This document shows positions 59,161-64,000 of a stretch of 64,000 nt of DNA, one piece after another (position 1 is the first letter of the stretch; every line of letters starts with the position of its first letter). The translations under genes and the position numbers were made by a program. The notes beneath the pieces were generated by a model. The model saw only the letters and a list, made by a program, of their open reading frames with translations. It searched no databases and had not been told where the DNA came from. The stretch comes from Microvelia longipes (Eukaryota > Arthropoda > Insecta > Hemiptera > Veliidae): positions 28,637,594-28,701,593 of the forward strand of contig JACMZG010001911.1 of assembly GCA_018340805.1 (NCBI GenBank). The letters are read 5' to 3'.

Positions 59161-60463
59161 GTAATTACAATAATTATGACAAAAAGAAACACTTGCGTAT
59201 CATTTTTGCTGAGTCATTAGTCGGAATAGCTGAATTTAGAAAACCTAACTAATTTTAGGAATTTGAAATATTCCTATTTCTCTCGGAATTGGTTACGTCC
59301 AATTATTGGACTTAACCAATTATATCATTATATAATTGGTTAAGTCCTAAATTCTCTTAAGTTTGGTCGCATATAATAACTAATGTCTAAACCTAGTTCA
59401 CAACAACCAATTTGGTACTATGTTATAAATAAATACATTGTAGCCATTTTTCACGAACAACTGCCAAAGATGTTGGTCAGTTACAAAAACATTATATAGA
59501 TTACCTTGGTTTGTAATTGATAAATTAGTATAATAATGATCTATTTATATGTCCATACGAACTTTCTTTATGTTTCTACGACATAGCGTCGACTTATAAT
59601 TTAGTAACTAATACTTTATACATAAAATTTTAATCTCCCTCTTTGATAAATTTTGATAATCAGACAGTCAGTTTATGGACTTTACACTTGTGATGCTAAC
59701 AACTAAAACAATATACCGAATTTTATTTTCGGATAAGACCGACAGTAAAATGTATTAAAATGATTTTCGGTTTTTATTAGTAAAGTCGATAGGACTTTAT
59801 CGAACTTACTGTTGGTAGTAGTCCATTAAGAAATTACAAGGCAAATATTAAAGACTTAGCTTTTGTTCCGCAACTTTTTCTCTAAATAATTTACTATTTT
59901 TATGCTCATTACTATTATTGTACGTATGTTTTGTATAGTTCTTTCGCATTTTTCTACAACAAAAAATTACTTGTTATCTTTTTATCATATTTTTATCAGT
60001 AATCTTGTTTAACTTAGGTGGGAAATTTTCAATATACCTACCAAAAGGCAGTATATTTTAATGAATTAAGCATTGAACAAAATGCACTAAAAATAACTTT
60101 AGTCTAGTGATACAAGATAAATATATGAATTAGTTTTAAATATGGTGGAATAAATCCTATTATAAGTTCAAATTTGTATGTAAACTCCAATTGGAATTGT
60201 TGTGTATTTAGTCAGATGGCGTACTATAATAATAAGATGTTCATTATATTTTCTGTAGCAGCAGATGAAATATAGTTTACTATATGTGATAAGCATGCGC
60301 TGTTCATAACCAGAATCTAGACGACACAAAACTAATTCGAACATGACATAATATATCGAAGACCCCCAATGAGAGATAATTAACCAAAAGAACACTATTC
60401 CTTGCTTTGGACCTTAGTATCTAAGCAATTATTTCTTAAAATGTGAATTTTGTTTTTGTCCAG
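59161..60463 (+). other. Intron with a perfect 18-bp hairpin
   Basis: AT-rich, 1.3 kb. Hairpin at 59308-59347 listed separately. Confidence 0.75.
59308..59347. repeat. Perfect hairpin, 18-bp arms, 4-base loop
   Basis: GGACTTAACCAATTATAT and ATATAATTGGTTAAGTCC flank CATT. It lies 148 bases after the splice donor of the IQ1 exon. A related unpaired copy, GGTTACGTCCAATTATTGGA, adjoins on the left. Confidence 0.75.
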
Positions 60464-60590
60464 GATCGCTTTACAAGTAGTCCAAAGGAACTTGAAGAAA
60501 TACTGCGCTTTGAGAACATGGTCTTGGTGGAAGATGTGGAGCAGAGTCAAGCCTTTGCTCAATGTACAGAACGTTGAGGAAGAGATGAGG
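60464..60590 (+). CDS. Mhc: Mhc second IQ motif and start of S2 (aa 816-858)
   Basis: 127 bases, acceptor TTTTTGTCCAG, donor AGG|GTAAGT. Completes Arg816 and encodes IALQVVQRNLKKYCALRTWS, WWKMWSRVKPLLNVQNVEEE and MR. It has the regulatory-light-chain IQ site, the WxWWKxW hook and the conserved KPLLN at the head-rod junction. This is the last Mhc exon seen; the coiled-coil rod (about 1100 residues in the family) is not in the window. Confidence 0.95.
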
Positions 60591-62942
60591 GTAAGTCAAC
60601 CTAATTTTATCATTATTATGTTTGGATGATAAAGGATCCAGGGGAAATTAAATTATTGGAAAACTTGATCTAGCAGATAAGTCTGGTAGATAATTAGCCA
60701 TAATAACAAAGGATTCAAGTTTTACTAAATATAAGCAAAAGATCTTAACTGAGATTAGTCGAGTACACAGTTGTAATGTGGAATTCTAACTAGTTGCGAG
60801 AATTATGGAAAAAGTTTGTTAAGATTCAAGTTTTACTAAATATAAGCAAGAGATTCAGATCTTATATTATATCCGTATGTGTTCAGACACATACTGTTTC
60901 GAATTCACAAAATCCTCCAAATTTACAATAAGACTAATGAGGATCAGTTTTCAAAGTTCGGATAGATGTAATATTTATCTTCCTCTGGAACCTTTATATA
61001 CTTATAAAATATTTATAATTAGAATACAATACTTCAGAACTCGTATGAATTGATTTTTTTTAATTAATAAAACATTGGCACGACGTCAAATAAGAGTATA
61101 ACTAAGCTTAAATAAAGTTTAAAAGAATACCATAAGAAAATAAGAATTGATAAGAACAAGTTCACAAAATGTATATCTTAAACTAAGATTAGTCGGGTAC
61201 ACAGTTGAATGCGAAATTCTACCTAGTTAGTTCGACAAAACTTAAAGAAAAAGGATTGTAAAAATTTTTATTTACAAATTGTAACAATTTTTGAAATCAA
61301 TTATGATTTAAAAAATTACTACACTTTGGATCAGCTAAACTATTACTTAAAAGTGTGTACATAAACAGATTACAACATTGACATTACTTGAACTTTGATG
61401 CATAACATTGTTATGAAAATAAAGGTTATGTGTTATGTTACAAAACATTTTTAGTACTGTTGTCCGTTTGCCCTTTTTAAACTATTTTTATAAGCTTTTT
61501 TAATGTTATTAAATGATTTCATCATTATAACTAAAATACGTCAGTAAAATACTTATAAATAAATTTTTAATTAGTTTTTACGAATCAATGTTGCACGGTA
61601 TCTACGTAAAATTTTATTTTAATTAATATCAAGGATTTCGGATGTATAACGTTTTCAGAGAGAAAATCGAGCATCTTTTTTGAACTGAAAAAAATCTGTC
61701 TTTCAGATTAGATCCATATTTTTTGGCTCCTTCTCTCGGTCATATTAACTTAAAAATTTGCGAAAGAAATTATAATTAATTTTACACAGACTCTAAAATG
61801 TTTTAATAAATCATTTTAAATATGCACTTCTTGATAATAAATTTAATTTCAAATGATGTTAAATTAAGAATAAGATTAAAGAAATGAAAGATGTCATGCG
61901 TAATCTTTTTGATGTAAAATTATAAAAAATCACTGAGCAAATGAAAAATATAATTTCCGGAATGCAGATTTATGCAGAGTGCGGAATGCAGATTTAAAAA
62001 AAAAATATTTCGTAACTTAAGAATATATTATAAAATACGTAAGAAGACAAGGACGATTAAAAAAATAATGAATATTTTAGATAAACGTGTGTTATAAATT
62101 GTTTAAATAAACGTGAGTCTTAATTGTATATTTCTGGTCAAAGCAAAGTTTATGCTGGTTTAAGGATTAGGTGGTTTTTATTAAAACAGTGACAAAGTGT
62201 AGCAATGTCAACAACACTATTATATTTTTTATTAAAGATTTATTTCGTCAAATTTGGTTTTAAGACCAAAGAATTGATTTATCAATCAAAGATATCGTAA
62301 TTATATTTTGCCTGTAAGTACACATTTACAGTATTTGTTTTAGTATTTATTTTTGTATATACAATTAAACTTAAAAAGTCAACAACTATCCGTTATTTAA
62401 ATTTTTGATGAAACTAAATGAAAAACATATAATAATACAAATGTGACGAAAACGGCAAACGATTTAAAATATAAAACATAAAATAAACAATTTAATAGAG
62501 TAAAATTTGCAAAAAAAATAATGAATCCTATTTTTCTTTCAAAGTGTTTATTCGCAGTTAGGATATAAATAATTAAAAAGGAGTTAACAGCTAGTTAAAG
62601 AATAATTGAAATAATAAGTGCAAATTATGAATAGAAATTACGTAAAAAAATCTATGTTGTAGGCGTGTATTAAGTTAAAATTGAACTATATAAATAACCA
62701 ATGACTTACACTCTAAATTAGGCGAAACACATAAGGAAAACCAACATCAAAAACATCAAAAGGGGTAAAATTATACTTCAATAAGCATTAAACATATATA
62801 AAACATTTTTTACAAAAAAATGAACTAATTTTATAAAATAAACAATTTTCTTCATAAATCATAATAATGCTAACATAAGGCACTCTGCAGCTTTTATATA
62901 AATTTACGTTTTTTTATATAAAAAGGTTTCGGATTAAAAAAT
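60591..62942 (+). other. Intron or intergenic DNA with duplicated block
   Basis: GATTCAAGTTTTACTAAATATAAGCAA occurs at about 60715 and 60824. A related GATTAGTCGRGTACACAGTTG block occurs at about 60754 and 61190. No exon encoding coiled-coil rod found. Confidence 0.65.
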
Positions 62943-63007
62943 ATGGGTGCGTTAAAAATAGATGACAGTTTGATGCAGTGGGTGCGAGAGTTCCACCTGT
63001 CCGAAGG
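62943..63007 (+). CDS. Possible first coding exon, HOOK/NuMA-like N-terminus
   Basis: ATG at 62943 opens 21 codons, MGALKIDDSLMQWVREFHLS E, followed by GG|GTAAAA, a possible splice donor. The DDSLMQWVREFHL text resembles the first helix of the calponin-homology-like N-terminal domain in HOOK proteins (CDSLxxWLxTFNL) and NuMA/Mud. GC is higher than in the flanks. It lies in what should be an Mhc intron, so it would be a nested or overlapping gene, an alternative Mhc-locus transcript or a misjoin. Twenty-one residues are too few to be sure. Confidence 0.28.
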
Positions 63008-63456
63008 GTAAAATATGAATTTAAATATAGTTTTTAACTGAAAGAATTTTGGATGAAATCATATACTGGGATTTTTTATATGACCTGGACTGAACTTAAC
63101 CCTGATGGGAAAATATAATCCTTAAGTAAATTCACTATAAGAAAACTTTCCCTAGCTTATTTTCCCATTGGGAGTTCATTTAAAGATGCTAAGCTTAAAA
63201 GCTTAAGCTAAAAGCTAAGCTTAAAGCTTAAGCTTTAAAGATCTAAGCTTTAATAGAAAGCAAAGAAAAGTATATACGTCATACTAGCCATTTGCAATAA
63301 ATATAATCTCCGTATATGCTAACAATTTCACAAGCAGTCAGCTTCTTTAGTAAATTTCATCATATAACACATTATTTTAAAATTTTAATTCTGTGTTATG
63401 AACTTAGTATGTTTAATATGTTTTAAGATATGTATGTACATATATAAAATCTTAAA
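63008..63456. other. AT-rich DNA with AAGCTT-rich palindromic run
   Basis: At about 63187-63252 the string AAGCTTAAGC and its reverse repeat several times, making overlapping palindromes. Nothing else recognised. Confidence 0.6.
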
Positions 63457-63775
63457 AACTGTTTTGAACAGTAAATTTGAAGAAAACTGGTAACTATCAA
63501 AAGAAATATTAGTACGTTAACCTCTCTTAAGATATTATGTACACATCTAAAACTTAATAATTGTTAAAAAGTTTCATTTTGTGGACTTTTATTTATACTA
63601 TTTATACTTTTATTTATTAATAATTGTTTTGAACAGTAAAATTGAAGAAAACTAGAAACTTTATCAAAAAAAATATTAGTACGTTAATATCTCTTAAAAT
63701 ATTATGTACATATCTAAAACTTAATAATTATTTTGAACAGTAAAATTAAGAAAAAATAGTAATTTATCAAGAACG
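63457..63775. repeat. Tandem repeat, two full copies and one partial
   Basis: TTTTGAACAGTAAAATTGAAGAAAACT...ATATTAGTACGTTAAYMTCTCTTAARATATTATGTACAYATCTAAAACTTAATAATT begins near 63461, 63625 and 63733. The first two copies are separated by a T-rich insertion; the third is truncated. Confidence 0.8.
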
Positions 63776-64000
63776 TAGATGCTCATTTTTTACTAAATTA
63801 CAACATTTACATTATACATTTACTCAAATTAAACTAAATTACTATAAACAACAAAATTATCATTAGAGGTGCCTGTACGTATTAAATAATTCGAAAATGA
63901 AAATAACAAAAAAATAATCAGAAATGAAAACATTTTTATGGTCGGATATTTTAAAAAGCAAAGTAAATACAGACATCTTATTATTATTTTTTTAAATATT

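Overview
This is eukaryotic, AT-rich DNA with many introns, almost certainly from an insect or other hexapod. The order cannot be fixed from this window. It holds the 5' part of one muscle myosin heavy chain gene (Mhc, myosin II) on the + strand, preceded by about 12 kb of repeat-rich intergenic DNA.

Region 1-12,850 is a graveyard of mobile elements. It has a decayed multicopy gene with a Cys-rich tail (about 280-1610), (TA)n and (CA)n microsatellites, a perfect 43-bp inverted repeat (3881-4087), tRNA-derived SINE-like copies (about 4185-4480), a frameshifted jockey-type LINE (6279-8232), and two head-to-head Penelope-like elements (10075-11875). The Penelope tails carry hammerhead-ribozyme-like motifs.

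Region 12,860-13,252 is a GC-richer stretch that looks like the Mhc core promoter (TATA plus initiator) and an ATG-free first exon ending AAG|GTAAGC. An 11-kb first intron leads to the start codon at 24,491.

From 24,491 to 60,590 the motor domain and neck can be read exon by exon with matching splice phases, about 858 codons for one complete path. Alternative exon clusters are 2 N-terminal exons (exon 3 type), 3 exons at the nucleotide-pocket lip (exon 7 type), 5 relay exons (exon 9 type), 2 loop-2 exons, and 3 converter exons (exon 11 type), one of which is frameshifted. Constant exons supply the P-loop, switch I, switch II, reactive cysteines and IQ motifs. The choice exons sit where myosin kinetics are tuned, so one gene could encode many muscle-specific motors: 2x3x5x2x3 = 180 head combinations, or 120 without the broken converter exon. 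The coiled-coil tail is not found in the window and should lie to the right.

The introns hold a minisatellite with an embedded Penelope tail and hammerhead-like motif (about 30,715-32,135), MITE-like inverted repeats, several perfect hairpins and, in the last 3.4 kb, a short open exon-like segment resembling the start of a HOOK/NuMA-type N-terminal domain. No CRISPR, rRNA or intact tRNA gene was seen.
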